A stretch of 64,000 nt of DNA, taken from positions 310,001 to 374,000 of the forward strand of contig NZ_FOWW01000003.1 of the NCBI RefSeq assembly GCF_900115565.1, in the 5' to 3' direction. Positions 37,875 through 46,778 of this stretch are shown here, piece after piece (position 1 is the first letter of the stretch; each line of letters starts with the position of its first letter). The position numbers and the translations under genes were made by a program. The notes below the pieces were generated by a model. It saw only the letters and a list, made by a program, of their open reading frames with translations, was not told the origin of the DNA and made no database searches. This stretch comes from Amycolatopsis arida. GTDB taxonomy: Bacteria; Actinomycetota; Actinomycetes; Mycobacteriales; Pseudonocardiaceae.

Positions 37875-38702
37875 TCACGCCCACTCGACGACCCGCACCT
37901 CGTCGCCGACGGCGATCCGGCCGGCGCGGAGGACGGCCAGCTTGGCGCCGAACGTCACCCCGCCCTCCGGAGCCCGCCGGTACGTGGCGAGGGTGCGCAC
38001 CGGCTCCGGCCCGCTGCGCGTCCCGGTCTCCTGGTCCACGGTCGGCACCGCGCAGCGCACGCACTCCCGGGAGTAGGCCAGCTCGACGTCGCCGATCTCC
38101 GCGCGCCGGATCCGGTCCTCGGTGTGCGGCTCGTCCCAACCGCCGACGACGACGTTGGGCCGGAACCGGTCCACCGGCACGGGCTGCCCCCCGGCCGCGG
38201 CGATCCGCTCGTTGAGCAGGTCCAGCGACGACTCGCCGACGACGAGCAGCGCGTCGCTGTCGGCGAACCCGGCGGTGCCCGGGGTGGCGCCGGTGGTCTC
38301 CCGCTGGTGGTCGGGCGGCACGCGGACCAGCCGGGACGGCGCGCCGAGCAGGGCGCCGAACCACTCGGCCGCGGCGTCGCCCTGGTCGACGCCCTTGCCG
38401 TCCCAGCGGAACACCGACACCGCCCGCCGCGGGCCGTCCTCGGCGACGGGGAGGTCGAGGTCCGCGCGGCCGGGGGCGCGCAGGACCAGCCGGGTGCCGT
38501 CCTCGGTGAGGGTCGGCCGCACGGTGGCGAGGGCGGGGTGCCGGCGCTGGCTGCGGAACCCGCCGTCCTCGGCCACCACCATGAACCCGCGGTCGTTCCG
38601 GAGGCCGGCCGGGGTCACCTCGGCGGCGGGCACGGGTGTGCCGGCACACCCCTTGACCGGGTAGTAGACGAGCTGAGCGACGCGGGCGACCACGGCGTTC
38701 AC
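37875..38702 (-). CDS. MOSC-domain protein (molybdenum cofactor sulfurase C-terminal type)
   Basis: 275 residues: beta-barrel MOSC_N domain about 1-110 (LVYYPVKGCAGTPV, GLRNDRGFMVVAEDG, RRHPALATV) and MOSC domain about 120-275 (RFRPNVVVGG, IGDVELAYSRECVRCAVPTVD with the conserved Cys pair, and GVTFGAKLAVLRAGRIAVGD). Related to YcbX/MARC proteins that use sulfur-carrying or molybdenum cofactors in N-reduction. GTG at 38702; V4 is an alternative. It lies between purB and the leader peptide gene, all on the minus strand. Confidence 0.92.
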   Translation of the reverse strand: MNAVVARVAQLVYYPVKGCAGTPVPAAEVTPAGLRNDRGFMVVAEDGGFRSQRRHPALATVRPTLTEDGTRLVLRAPGRADLDLPVAEDGPRRAVSVFRWDGKGVDQGDAAAEWFGALLGAPSRLVRVPPDHQRETTGATPGTAGFADSDALLVVGESSLDLLNERIAAAGGQPVPVDRFRPNVVVGGWDEPHTEDRIRRAEIGDVELAYSRECVRCAVPTVDQETGTRSGPEPVRTLATYRRAPEGGVTFGAKLAVLRAGRIAVGDEVRVVEWA

Positions 38703-38739
38703 CCTATCCGCCGGTGCCGGGGCGGCTCGAGCGCCGTGA

Positions 38740-38802
38740 ACGCCGGAACGTCGAATCGCGGTCCCGAACGCCCATCTCGGCGTCTCGAACGTAGATCTCG
38801 GG
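38740..38802. repeat. Triad of 21-bp units, CGAACGTAGATCTCG family, copy 2
   Basis: Units at 38740-38760, 38761-38781 and 38782-38802; the second and third start GTCYCGAACG and end in ATCTCGG. The array stops 3 bp before the purB stop codon (38806-38808 on the minus strand). Related to 11612-11674. Confidence 0.82.
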
Positions 38803-38805
38803 GAT

Positions 38806-40236
38806 TCAGAGGATCGGTGCGGGGACGTAGTCGGCGGCCTCGGGGAAGCGCTTGCGGATCTCCTCCACCCTGCGCACCACGGCGTCCACCTGGCGGCCGG
38901 CGGTGCCGGTGAACGACAGCCGGTCCGCGAGCAGCCGGTCGAGCGCGGCCCGGTCGAGCGGGATGCGGTCGTCGGCGGCGAGCCGGTCGAGCAGGTCGTT
39001 GTCGGCCTGCCCCCGTTCCCGCATCGCCAGGGCCACGGCCACCGCGTGCTCCTTGATCGCCTCGTGCGCGGTCTCCCGACCCACCCCGGCGCGCACCGCG
39101 GCCATCAGCACCTTGGTGGTGGCCAGGAACGGCAGGTAGCGGCCCAGCTCGCGGTCGACGACGGCGGGGAACGCGCCGAACTCGGCGAGCACCGTGAGGA
39201 ACGTCTCGAGCAGCCCGTCCAGCGCGAAGAACGCGTCCGGCAGCGCGACCCTGCGGACCACCGAGTCGGACACGTCGCCCTCGTTCCACTGGTCGCCGGC
39301 CAGCTCGCCGACCATCGACAGGTGGCCGCGCAGCACCACGGCCAGCCCGTTGACCCGCTCGCAGGACCGGGTGTTCATCTTGTGCGGCATCGCCGACGAC
39401 CCCACCTGGCCGGGCCGGAAGCCCTCGGTGACCAGCTCGTGCCCGGCCATCAGCCGGATCGTGGTGGCCAGGTTCGACGGCGCGGCGGCCACCTGGACGA
39501 GAGTGGACAGCACGTCGAAGTCGAGCGAGCGCGGGTACACCTGGCCGACGCTGGTGAGCACCCGGTCGAACCCGAGGTGCTCGGCGACCTTCGCCTCGAG
39601 CAGGTCCAGGGTGGACTCGTCGCCGAGCAGGTCGAGCATGTCCTGCGCGGTGCCGACCGGCCCCTTGACGCCGCGCAGCGGGTAGCGCGCGATCAGGTCC
39701 TCCAGCCGCTCGAACGCCACCAGCAGCTCGTCGGCCACGGTGGCGAACCGCTTGCCGAGCGTGGTGGCCTGCGCGGCGACGTTGTGCGAGCGGCCCGCCA
39801 TCACCAGGTCGGCGTGCTCGGCGGCCAGCGCGGCGAGCCGGACCAGCACGGCCACCACCCGGCCGCGGACCAGCTCCAGCGAGCGGCGCACCTGGAGCTG
39901 CTCGACGTTCTCGGTGAGGTCGCGCGAGGTCATCCCCTTGTGCACGTGCTCGTGCCCGGCGAGGGCGTTGAACTCCTCGATGCGGGCCTTCACGTCGTGC
40001 CGGGTGACCCGCTCCCGCTCGGCGATCGCGGCCAGGTCGACCCGGTCGAGCACGCGCGCGTAGTCCTCGACCACCCCGTCCGGCACGGCCACGCCCAGCT
40101 CCCGCTGGGCCCGCAGCACCGCCAGCCACAGCTCGCGCTCCAGGCGGACCTTGTGCTCCGGGGACCACAGCTCGGCCAGCTCCGCCGACGCGTACCGGGC
40201 GGCGAGGACGTTCGGGATGCGCGGCTTCTCACTCAC
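38806..40236 (-). CDS. purB: Adenylosuccinate lyase
   Basis: 476 residues. It releases fumarate from SAICAR and from adenylosuccinate, two steps of purine synthesis. The fumarase-superfamily signature GSSAMPHKMNTR (near 278-289) with its flexible catalytic loop is present, along with VMAGRSHNVAAQATTLGKR (catalytic His near 155) and KGMTSRDLTENV near 95-106. GTG at 40236. The upstream region carries composite element copy 2, whose TAGAAT box faces purB and could be its promoter. Confidence 0.96.
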   Translation of the reverse strand: MSEKPRIPNVLAARYASAELAELWSPEHKVRLERELWLAVLRAQRELGVAVPDGVVEDYARVLDRVDLAAIAERERVTRHDVKARIEEFNALAGHEHVHKGMTSRDLTENVEQLQVRRSLELVRGRVVAVLVRLAALAAEHADLVMAGRSHNVAAQATTLGKRFATVADELLVAFERLEDLIARYPLRGVKGPVGTAQDMLDLLGDESTLDLLEAKVAEHLGFDRVLTSVGQVYPRSLDFDVLSTLVQVAAAPSNLATTIRLMAGHELVTEGFRPGQVGSSAMPHKMNTRSCERVNGLAVVLRGHLSMVGELAGDQWNEGDVSDSVVRRVALPDAFFALDGLLETFLTVLAEFGAFPAVVDRELGRYLPFLATTKVLMAAVRAGVGRETAHEAIKEHAVAVALAMRERGQADNDLLDRLAADDRIPLDRAALDRLLADRLSFTGTAGRQVDAVVRRVEEIRKRFPEAADYVPAPIL

Positions 40237-40504
40237 GCCGCGAGCCTAAACGGGCCGTCCGGGGTGGACCGGTGCGCACCCCGGTGCGGTGAATGCGGGG
40301 ACCGATCTCGGGGTCGAACCTCGTCACTTCGGGTGCACCCCGCCCCCTTCTTGGCCGGCATTGTGTTACGGGCCGGCAAGGACGAGGGGACGGGGAGAAC
40401 CAAGGGAACAACTTCTGGGGTGGAAAGATCCGGCGCTTCCGCTGGGGAAGGACGGGGGCGTCCGAAGCCGCGAGGCTCACCGGGGCGAGCCCCCAGTACG
40501 TACC

Positions 40505-40619
40505 CACCCAACCCGAGGGGGCCATCCCCGGCTTCCATTCTACCGGTGGGGCCTGACGATTCCGCCGGGAAGCGCTTTCACCAAGGGAGTTGTCCACATT
40601 CGCGGAGGGCTGTGGGCAA
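40505..40619 (-). repeat. Composite DnaA-box/TAGAMT element, copy 2 (upstream of purB)
   Basis: Read on the minus strand: TTGCCCACA (40619-40611), 12-base loop, TGTGGACAA (40598-40590), 11 bases, AAAGCGCTT (40578-40570), later TAGAATGGAAG starting at 40542, and a GGGG-N4-CCCC hairpin (40529-40518). The order, the 12-base loop, the 11-base gap and the 77-base distance to the TAGAAT box match copy 1 at 13195-13325. It points toward purB, 269 bp beyond; 40237-40504 holds no gene. Confidence 0.8.
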
Positions 40620-40624
40620 GTCCG

Positions 40625-41215
40625 CTACCGCAACGCGTCCCGCAGCATCCGGGCGGCGGCGGATCTCGGGTTGGGGTCGACCGCGATCAGTGCGTTGACC
40701 ACGGCGCCGTCGACCAGGGCGATCAGCCGTTCCAGCTCGTCGGGGGTCAGCGGGGAGCCGGAGCGGGCGAAGATCTCCGTCAGCAGCTCGCGCAGCTCGG
40801 CGTTGAGCTCGCGCATCAGCGGGCGCAGGTAGGGGCGGCGGCCGGTGGCGACCAGCCGCTCGTAGCGCAGCAGCACGGCCTCCGCGTCGGCCTCCCGGTC
40901 CGGGTGCTGCGGGCCCAGCAGCGGCTCCAGCACGAGGTCCACCAGCGCGGCCACATCCCGGTCCCGGCTGGACAGGTCGGCCAGGCAACGCCGACCCTGT
41001 TCCAGCTCGGCCCGCGCCTGGTGCTCGACGGCCGCGGTGACCAGCTCGTCCAAGGAACTGAAGTAGTACGTGGTGGAGGCCAGCGGCAGCCCGGCGCGCT
41101 CGGCGACCGCCCGGTGCCGGACCGCGTCGAATCCGCCCTCACCGAGCAACTCGGCGGCGGCCTCGACCAGCGCGGCCCGCCGGCGCTCGCCCTTCGGCGT
41201 ACTGGCTGACGTCAT
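40625..41215 (-). CDS. TetR-family transcriptional regulator
   Basis: 196 residues. N-terminal helix-turn-helix about 8-55 (ALVEAAAELLGEGGFDAV, AVAERAGLPLASTTYYF) and a C-terminal ligand domain with the Glu/Leu-rich ERLIALVDGAVVNALIAVDPN. Ligand and targets unknown; it could regulate the adjacent minus-strand genes or purB side. ATG at 41215. The stop is 6 bp from composite element copy 2. Confidence 0.88.
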   Translation of the reverse strand: MTSASTPKGERRRAALVEAAAELLGEGGFDAVRHRAVAERAGLPLASTTYYFSSLDELVTAAVEHQARAELEQGRRCLADLSSRDRDVAALVDLVLEPLLGPQHPDREADAEAVLLRYERLVATGRRPYLRPLMRELNAELRELLTEIFARSGSPLTPDELERLIALVDGAVVNALIAVDPNPRSAAARMLRDALR

Positions 41216-41243
41216 GACCAGCCATCCTGCCAGCCCAGCCGCC

Positions 41244-41978
41244 TCAGAACCTGGCGGCGAGGGCGCCGGCGACGCGCTCCAGCTCGCCGGCGAAGGGGGC
41301 AGCGGGGCTGTCCGGGGCGGGCACGCTGAGCACCACGACGGTGCCGCCGGCCGGGGTGCGGGCCTCCGCGATGCGGGTGCCCTCGGGCTGGCCGGCCAGC
41401 TGGATCGCGCTGCCCGGCGGGACCACGGTGACGGAGAGCTGCCCCTGCCGCGGCCCTTCGCTCGCCGGGAAGGCCGCCGACCGCCAACCAGGGGCACAGA
41501 CCCGGCCCGGCTCCGGCTCGGCGGGGGCGGTGACCGGAAGCTCGTCAGCGAGGGCGATGGCGAGCTCCCGGTCACCTCGGTCGCACCCGAAGGTGCTGCC
41601 CTCCCGCGATCCTTCGCCCCCCTGCTTGGGCGAGGAATCGGGGAAGTCTGGCGCCGCCGTACCGGGTAGACGCTCGGGCGGCGGCTCGGGTTGCTCCGGC
41701 GCGCCGAACGCGGTTGCTTCCGACGGTCCGGTCACCACGTCGCTGGCGCCACCCGCGGCGTTGTCACCGGATCGATCCATGTTTACCAGAACACCGACCA
41801 TCCCGCCGGCGAGCACGAACACGCTGGCCGCGCAGGCCGCGGCCAGCCGCGCCCGGCGGCGGGCGGCCAGCCGGCGGGACCGCGCGGCGACGTCGTCCGC
41901 GGTGAAGGTCGGCGGGGGCGGCTCGCCGGGCGCATCCCGGAACAGTGCGGCCAACCGCTGGTCACGCGAGTCATCCAT
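41244..41978 (-). CDS. Membrane-anchored putative anti-sigma factor
   Basis: 244 residues: a short cytoplasmic part (1-43, QRLAALFRDA), one membrane helix (about 44-66) and an outside Pro/Glu-rich domain of about 175 residues with two Cys. This layout and the 8-bp overlap with the SigE-family sigma gene upstream indicate its regulator. No zinc-binding HxxxCxxC motif is present, so the sigma-binding mode is unclear. ATG at 41978. Confidence 0.75.
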   Translation of the reverse strand: MDDSRDQRLAALFRDAPGEPPPPTFTADDVAARSRRLAARRRARLAAACAASVFVLAGGMVGVLVNMDRSGDNAAGGASDVVTGPSEATAFGAPEQPEPPPERLPGTAAPDFPDSSPKQGGEGSREGSTFGCDRGDRELAIALADELPVTAPAEPEPGRVCAPGWRSAAFPASEGPRQGQLSVTVVPPGSAIQLAGQPEGTRIAEARTPAGGTVVVLSVPAPDSPAAPFAGELERVAGALAARF

Positions 41979-42477
41979 GGGTCCGCACCTCCTTGAGCAC
42001 CTCACGCAGGTTCGCCAGCCCCCGAGCGGTCTGGCTCTTCACGTTGCCTTCGCTGCACCCCAGCGCCTCGGCCACCCCGGCGACGTCGAGCCCCTCGAAG
42101 TACCGCAGCACCAGCACCGCCCGCTGCCGGGGCGGCACCTTGCGCAACCCGGCGAGCAGGTCGTGCCGGGTGGCCACCAAATCGTCGAGCCGGGCGCCGT
42201 CCGGTGCCGGCTCGGGTATCTCGTCCGTCTGTCGCTCCCTTCGCCACGGCCGGCGCGACTCGTCGATCGCCGCCCGCACCAGCGTCGTGCGCACGTAGGC
42301 GTCGAGGGCCGCCCGGTCGCGGATCCTCCGCCACCGTCGGTGCAGCGCGACGAACGCCGTCTGCGCGAGGTCGTCCGCGCGGTGCCAGTCACCGCAGAGC
42401 ATGAACGCGGTCCGCCGCACGGCGTCGCGCCTGGCGGCGAAGTACTCCGCGAACTCCTGCTCGTCGCGCTGGTCCAC
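41971..42477 (-). CDS. SigE-family ECF RNA polymerase sigma factor
   Basis: 168 residues from GTG 42477. Sigma-2 region: FAEYFAARRDAVRRTAFMLC and DDLAQTAFVALHRRWRRI; sigma-4: KVPPRQRAVLVLRYFEGLDV and LGCSEGNVKSQTARGL. This is the Streptomyces SigE-like family, which answers envelope stress. GTG 42477 (GGAGAG 8 bases upstream) gives the usual N-terminus VDQRDEQEF; a GTG at 42522 after GGGAGG would add 15 residues. Co-transcribed with the membrane-anchored partner. Confidence 0.88.
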   Translation of the reverse strand: MDQRDEQEFAEYFAARRDAVRRTAFMLCGDWHRADDLAQTAFVALHRRWRRIRDRAALDAYVRTTLVRAAIDESRRPWRRERQTDEIPEPAPDGARLDDLVATRHDLLAGLRKVPPRQRAVLVLRYFEGLDVAGVAEALGCSEGNVKSQTARGLANLREVLKEVRTHG

Positions 42478-42703
42478 GCGGTGGGCTCTCCGCTCGGTGG
42501 GTTGTCCGCGTCCGCTGGCCACGTTCCTCCCGCCTGCGCTCCTCCCTCGCCGGGGCTCGGTCGATGCTCGGCGGTCGTTCCGCGGCCCGCTCACAGAGAC
42601 GGAACGGGTGGCTCCCAGGGTTGCACAGCGCCGCCGATCGGCACCCCCGAGCCGGCCGGCACAACCGTTGAACCGGGCGCGACCCGTGTGATGTGATCGA
42701 ACC

Positions 42704-43735
42704 GTGACCTCCGGAGAGAGCTCGCCGATCGACTTCCGGTCCGACACCGTCACCCGGCCCGACAAGGCCATGCGGGCGGCGATGGCCGCGGCCGAGGTGG
42801 GTGACAACGTCATCGACACCGACCCGACCATGCGCCGGCTCGAGGAGCGGGCCGCGGCCGTGCTCGGCATGCCGGCCGCGCTGTGGACCCCGAGCGGCAC
42901 GATGGCCAACATCATCGCGCTGAGCCTGCACCTGACCAGGGGCGACCGCTTCCTCGCCCCGCGGGAGGCGCACGTGCTGGCCAACGAGCTCGGGTCGGCG
43001 GCGTGGCTGGCCGGCGGCATGCCGGCGCCACTGGAGCACGACGCCGGACCCGGCCGGCCCTCCGCCGGCGCGCTGCGTGCCGCGATCGGCCCGGCCGACC
43101 CGCCCTACTACGTGCTGCGCACCACCCTGCTCTGCCTGGAGAACACGCACAACGCCGCGGGCGGCGCGGTGACCCCGCCCGACGAGCACGCCCAGCTGGT
43201 CGCCACGGCGAAGGACGCCGGCCTGCGGGTGCACCTCGACGGCGCCCGGTTGTGGCACGCCGCGGTGGCGCTCGACCTGCCGCCGGCCGCGTTGACCGTG
43301 GGCGTGGACACGGTGTCGGCCTGCTTCAGCAAGGCGCTGGGCGCGCCGGTCGGGTCGGTGCTCGCCGGCGGCGAGGAGCTGATCGAGCGGGCCCGACGGG
43401 TGCGGCAGATGCTCGGCGGCGGCGTGCGGCAGGGCGGGGTGCTCGCCGCGGCGTGCCTGCTCGCCCTCGACCGGATCGGCCAGCTGGGCCGGGACCACGA
43501 CAACGCCGCGCGGCTGGCCGCCGGCCTGGTGGACCTGGGCTGGGCCGCCGTGCGCCCGGAGACCAACATCGTGCTGGCCGAGGTGCCGGACGTGCCCACC
43601 GCGTTGGCGTCGCTGCGGTCGATGGGCATCCTGGCGCTACCGATGGGTGACAAGGTGCGGTTCGTGACGCATCGCGACGTGCCGACCGAGGCCGTCGACG
43701 AGGCGCTGCGGCGGATCAAGGCGGGAGCGGAATGA
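42704..43735 (+). CDS. ltaE: Low-specificity L-threonine aldolase
   Basis: 343-residue PLP enzyme splitting threonine/allo-threonine to glycine and acetaldehyde. Visible: DFRSDTVTRPDKAMRAAM at the start, PSGTMANIIAL (PLP phosphate loop), LENTHNAAGG, VHLDGARLWHAAVAL with the PLP-binding Asp, and the Schiff-base Lys in SACFSKALGAPVGS near residue 211. GTG at 42704. The HAD gene overlaps its end by 4 bp. Glycine feeds purine synthesis (PurD), but no direct link is shown. Confidence 0.94.
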   Translation: MTSGESSPIDFRSDTVTRPDKAMRAAMAAAEVGDNVIDTDPTMRRLEERAAAVLGMPAALWTPSGTMANIIALSLHLTRGDRFLAPREAHVLANELGSAAWLAGGMPAPLEHDAGPGRPSAGALRAAIGPADPPYYVLRTTLLCLENTHNAAGGAVTPPDEHAQLVATAKDAGLRVHLDGARLWHAAVALDLPPAALTVGVDTVSACFSKALGAPVGSVLAGGEELIERARRVRQMLGGGVRQGGVLAAACLLALDRIGQLGRDHDNAARLAAGLVDLGWAAVRPETNIVLAEVPDVPTALASLRSMGILALPMGDKVRFVTHRDVPTEAVDEALRRIKAGAE

Positions 43736-44325
43736 CCGGGAACGGCTGGCTGGTCTTCGACTACGGCGAGGTGATCTGCGGGCCGACCACGGCGCTGCCC
43801 GACCTGGCGGCCCGGCTCGGCGCGCCGCTGCCCGACGTCGAGCGGGCGTACTGGGCGCGCCGGAACGCCTACGACCGGGGCATGGACGACCTGGTGTACT
43901 GGCGAGCCATCGGCGACGCGGTCGGCGTGACCGTCGACCCCGCCACCGCGGCGGAGCTGACCGAGCTGGACGTCGCCGGGTGGTCGCACACCGACCCGGA
44001 CACGCTCGACCTGCTCGACGAGCTGGCCGGCGCGGGGCGGCGGCTGGCGCTGCTGTCCAACGCGCCGGTGTCGTTCGCCCGGTTCGCCGAGCGGCAGGAC
44101 TGGGCCCGGCACTTCCGGGAGCTCGTGTTCTCCGCCGACGTCGGGCTGGCCAAGCCGGACAGGGCGATCTTCGACCTGTTGGTGGACCGGATCGGTGCCG
44201 CCGCGCCCGACTGCCTGTTCCTCGACGACCGCCCGGAGAACGTGGCCGGCGCGCGGACCGCCGGGCTGCGGGCCGAACGGTGGCCGGGCGCCGCGTCGGC
44301 GCGGGCACTCGTTGGTCTGAACTGA
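43732..44325 (+). CDS. HAD-superfamily hydrolase
   Basis: 197 residues. Motif I WLVFDYGEVICGP (nucleophile Asp10, with the DxG variant common in this branch), a helical cap about 20-90, motif II LLSNAP near 104, motif III Lys in GLAKPDRAIFD near 142 and motif IV LFLDDRPENVAGA near 163-175. Probably a small-molecule phosphatase or dehalogenase-like enzyme; substrate unknown. ATG at 43732 overlaps the aldolase stop by ATGA. Confidence 0.9.
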   Translation: MTGNGWLVFDYGEVICGPTTALPDLAARLGAPLPDVERAYWARRNAYDRGMDDLVYWRAIGDAVGVTVDPATAAELTELDVAGWSHTDPDTLDLLDELAGAGRRLALLSNAPVSFARFAERQDWARHFRELVFSADVGLAKPDRAIFDLLVDRIGAAAPDCLFLDDRPENVAGARTAGLRAERWPGAASARALVGLN

Positions 44326-44400
44326 CTACCGAGCGTCGGCAACCGGGTGGGAATGCCTTAAGCTGACCGCGTCCGTTGCCGGCTGCTCTGGTGGGTGTCG

Positions 44401-45240
44401 ATGTCGGAGACCGATGGGTTGTCCAGCGCCCGAGGGAGGGCGTTGCGGCACGACATGACCAAGCCCAGCGTCGCCCGGCTCTACGACGCGATGCTCGGCG
44501 GCAAGGACCACTACGAGGTCGACCGGCAGGTGGTCCGCCGGCTGGAGCAGATCGCCCCCGAGATCCGTGACCTGGTGCGGGAGCACCGGCAGTGGCAGCG
44601 GCGGGTGGTGCGGTTCCTCGCCCACCGGATCGGCATCGACCAGTTCCTCGACCTCGGCTCGGGCCTGCCGACCATCGAGAACACCCACCAGGTGGCCCAG
44701 CGCAACAACGGTGACGCGAGGGTGGTGTACGTCGACATCGACCCGGCGGTGCAGGCGCACGCGCGGGCGACGCTCGAGGAGAACGACCGCACCTACTTCC
44801 TCGCCGCCGACCTCACCCGACCGGCGGAACTTCTCGCCGATCCGGTGATCACCACGCACCTCGAGCTGGACCGGCCACTCGGGCTGCTGCAGTGCGCGAC
44901 CCTGCACTACATCCCGGACCTCGCCGACGCCAGGGCCGTGTTGGCCGGCTACGTGGACGCGCTGGCGCCGGGGTCGTACGTGGTGCTGACCCACCAGTTC
45001 GACCCCGGCGACGGTGGACCGCGCGGCAAGCTCGCCGCGCAGCTGCGGCAGGTGTACGCCGAGACCGTGGGGGACAGCGTGTTCCGGAGCCGCGCGGACA
45101 TCGAGTCGTTCTTCGACGGCCTCGACCTGGTCGAGCCGGGGCTGGCCTACCTGCACGAGTGGTGGCCGGATGGTCCCCGCTGGCGCCCGCTGACCGACGT
45201 CAACTTCACCATGCTCGGCGGGGTGGCCCGCAAACCCTGA
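44401..45240 (+). CDS. DUF574-type SAM-dependent methyltransferase (paralogue 2)
   Basis: 279 residues, same family as the protein at 15074-15907: KPSVARLYDAMLGGKDHYEVD, then FLDLGSGLPTIENTHQVAQ (SAM loop), VYVDIDPAV, and a C-terminal EWWPDGPRWRPL. Identity over the conserved blocks is obvious by eye, but the middle differs. ATG 44401 (a GTG lies six bases upstream). The 75-bp gap before it includes CTTAAGCTGAC at 44357-44367, an 11-mer also found at 12507-12517. Confidence 0.9.
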   Translation: MSETDGLSSARGRALRHDMTKPSVARLYDAMLGGKDHYEVDRQVVRRLEQIAPEIRDLVREHRQWQRRVVRFLAHRIGIDQFLDLGSGLPTIENTHQVAQRNNGDARVVYVDIDPAVQAHARATLEENDRTYFLAADLTRPAELLADPVITTHLELDRPLGLLQCATLHYIPDLADARAVLAGYVDALAPGSYVVLTHQFDPGDGGPRGKLAAQLRQVYAETVGDSVFRSRADIESFFDGLDLVEPGLAYLHEWWPDGPRWRPLTDVNFTMLGGVARKP

Positions 45241-45263
45241 CCCGGGCGACTCGGGTTACTCGG

Positions 45264-45437
45264 TCACGAGCGCAGCCGCTTGGTCTCGTCCCTGCCCTTG
45301 ATCGCGCCGTAGGCCGCGGTGCCCAGGAACAGCACGCCGCCGATCACCGCGAGCCAGAACAGGCCCTTGACCACGGCGCCGATCACGGTGAACGCGAGCC
45401 ACACGACGATCAGTACGCCGACGATCTTCCAGAACAT
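45264..45437 (-). CDS. Small two-helix membrane protein
   Basis: 57 residues from ATG 45437: MFWKIVGVLIVVWLAFTVIG, a second hydrophobic stretch LFWLAVIGGVLFLGTAAYG and a basic tail (KGRDETKRLRS). GAAAGG lies about 8 bases upstream. Small actinomycete membrane protein with the look of YtxH/hydrophobic stress peptides; function unknown. Convergent with the methyltransferase gene (24 bp between stops). Confidence 0.75.
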   Translation of the reverse strand: MFWKIVGVLIVVWLAFTVIGAVVKGLFWLAVIGGVLFLGTAAYGAIKGRDETKRLRS

Positions 45438-45529
45438 GTCGCTGCCTTTCTCTCGAGCGCTACCGCCAGGCTCCCAGGTCCGCGGCCGGAACGCCCGTGC
45501 CCGCGGGAAGGTTCAGGGAGAAATAGGGG

Positions 45530-46720
45530 TTACCCGGACCGATGTTCGGATTGGTCCGCTGCTCGGAGCCAGTGGCCAAGGCGGCGCACGCCCTCGTCGA
45601 GGTCGGCCGCGGCGCCGGCGAAGGAGAACCGGACGAAACGGCCACCGTCGACGGGGTCGAAGTCGATGCCCGGGGTGATGGCGAGGCCGGTGTCGGCGAG
45701 CAGGCGCTGGCACCAGCTGAGGCTGTCGCGGGTGTGCGCGGACACGTCGGCGTAGGCGTAGAAGGCGCCGTCGACCGGGGCGACCCTGTCGAGGCCGATG
45801 CCGCGCAGGCCCTCGACCAGGCGGTCGCGGTTGGCGCGGTAGTGCGCGACGTGGCCGTCCAGCTCGGCGTAGGACTCGGGGGTGAACGCGGCCACCGCGG
45901 CGTGCTGGGCCAGCGTCGGCGGGCAGATGTTGACGTTGCCGGTGAGCACGTCGACGGCGCGGTGCAGCCGGCGGGGGACGAGCATCCAACCGAGCCGCCA
46001 GCCGGTCATCGCGAAGTACTTGGAGAACGAGCCGAGGACGATCGCGTCGCGGGAGCTCTGCCAGGCGCAGCCGGCGCCGGTGTCGTAGGTGATGCCGTGG
46101 TAGATCTCGTCGCTGACGAGCTGGACGCCGCGAGCCGCGCACCAGCCGGCGATGGCGGCGAGCTCGCCCTGCGGGAGCACGGTGCCGGTGGGGTTGCTCG
46201 GGCTGGCCACGACGAGGCCGTCGAGCGGGCCGAGCTCGTCGAGCAGGTCGGTGGTCGGCTGGAAGCGGGTGGTCTCGTCGGTGGCGAACTCGACGACCTC
46301 ACAGCCGAGGGCGGCGAGGAGGTTGCGGTAGGCCGGGTAGCCGGGGCGGGCCATGGCGACCCTGGCGCCGGGGTCGAACGCGGCGAGGAAGCCGAGCAGG
46401 AAGCCGCCGGAGGAGCCGGTGGTGACGATGACGTCCTGGTCGGTGACGTCGAGGCCGTACCAGCGCTCGTAGTGGCCGGCGATGGCGGCGCGCAGCTCGG
46501 GAATGCCGAGCTGGACGGTGTAGCCGAGGTCGCCGTCGCGCAGCGCCTTCTCCGCGGCCTCGAGCACCGGGCGGGGCGCGCGGGCGGTCGGCTGGCCCGC
46601 GCACAGCGCGACGACGTCGCCGTGGGTGTGCTGGCGGGCCTTCGCGGCCGAGAGCACGTCCATGACGTGGAAAGGGGCGACGTCGGCCCGTCGCGCCGGC
46701 CCGGGGAACGAGGCGTCCAT
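45530..46720 (-). CDS. Class I/II PLP-dependent aminotransferase
   Basis: 396 residues of the aspartate-aminotransferase fold. Visible: VALCAGQPTARAP near the N-terminus, TTGSSGGFLLGFLAAFDPG, the VVASPSNPTGTVL motif near 166, DEIYHGITY near 200 (PLP-interacting Asp/Tyr), the Schiff-base Lys in LGSFSKYFAMTGWRLGW near 232, and RFSFAG (carboxylate-binding Arg) near 370. Amino donor and acceptor are not identified. ATG at 46720; the frame upstream to 46903 is not supported. Confidence 0.92.
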   Translation of the reverse strand: MDASFPGPARRADVAPFHVMDVLSAAKARQHTHGDVVALCAGQPTARAPRPVLEAAEKALRDGDLGYTVQLGIPELRAAIAGHYERWYGLDVTDQDVIVTTGSSGGFLLGFLAAFDPGARVAMARPGYPAYRNLLAALGCEVVEFATDETTRFQPTTDLLDELGPLDGLVVASPSNPTGTVLPQGELAAIAGWCAARGVQLVSDEIYHGITYDTGAGCAWQSSRDAIVLGSFSKYFAMTGWRLGWMLVPRRLHRAVDVLTGNVNICPPTLAQHAAVAAFTPESYAELDGHVAHYRANRDRLVEGLRGIGLDRVAPVDGAFYAYADVSAHTRDSLSWCQRLLADTGLAITPGIDFDPVDGGRFVRFSFAGAAADLDEGVRRLGHWLRAADQSEHRSG

Positions 46721-46778
46721 GCGGTGCACTCTAGGCCGCCACCACCGCGCGCCGTGGCCAACGAGGTGCCGGCGAACG

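Noticed and set aside
45460-45645. A 61-residue minus-strand frame in the aminotransferase 3' region
   Set aside because: Overlaps the aminotransferase end in another frame and has no recognisable feature.
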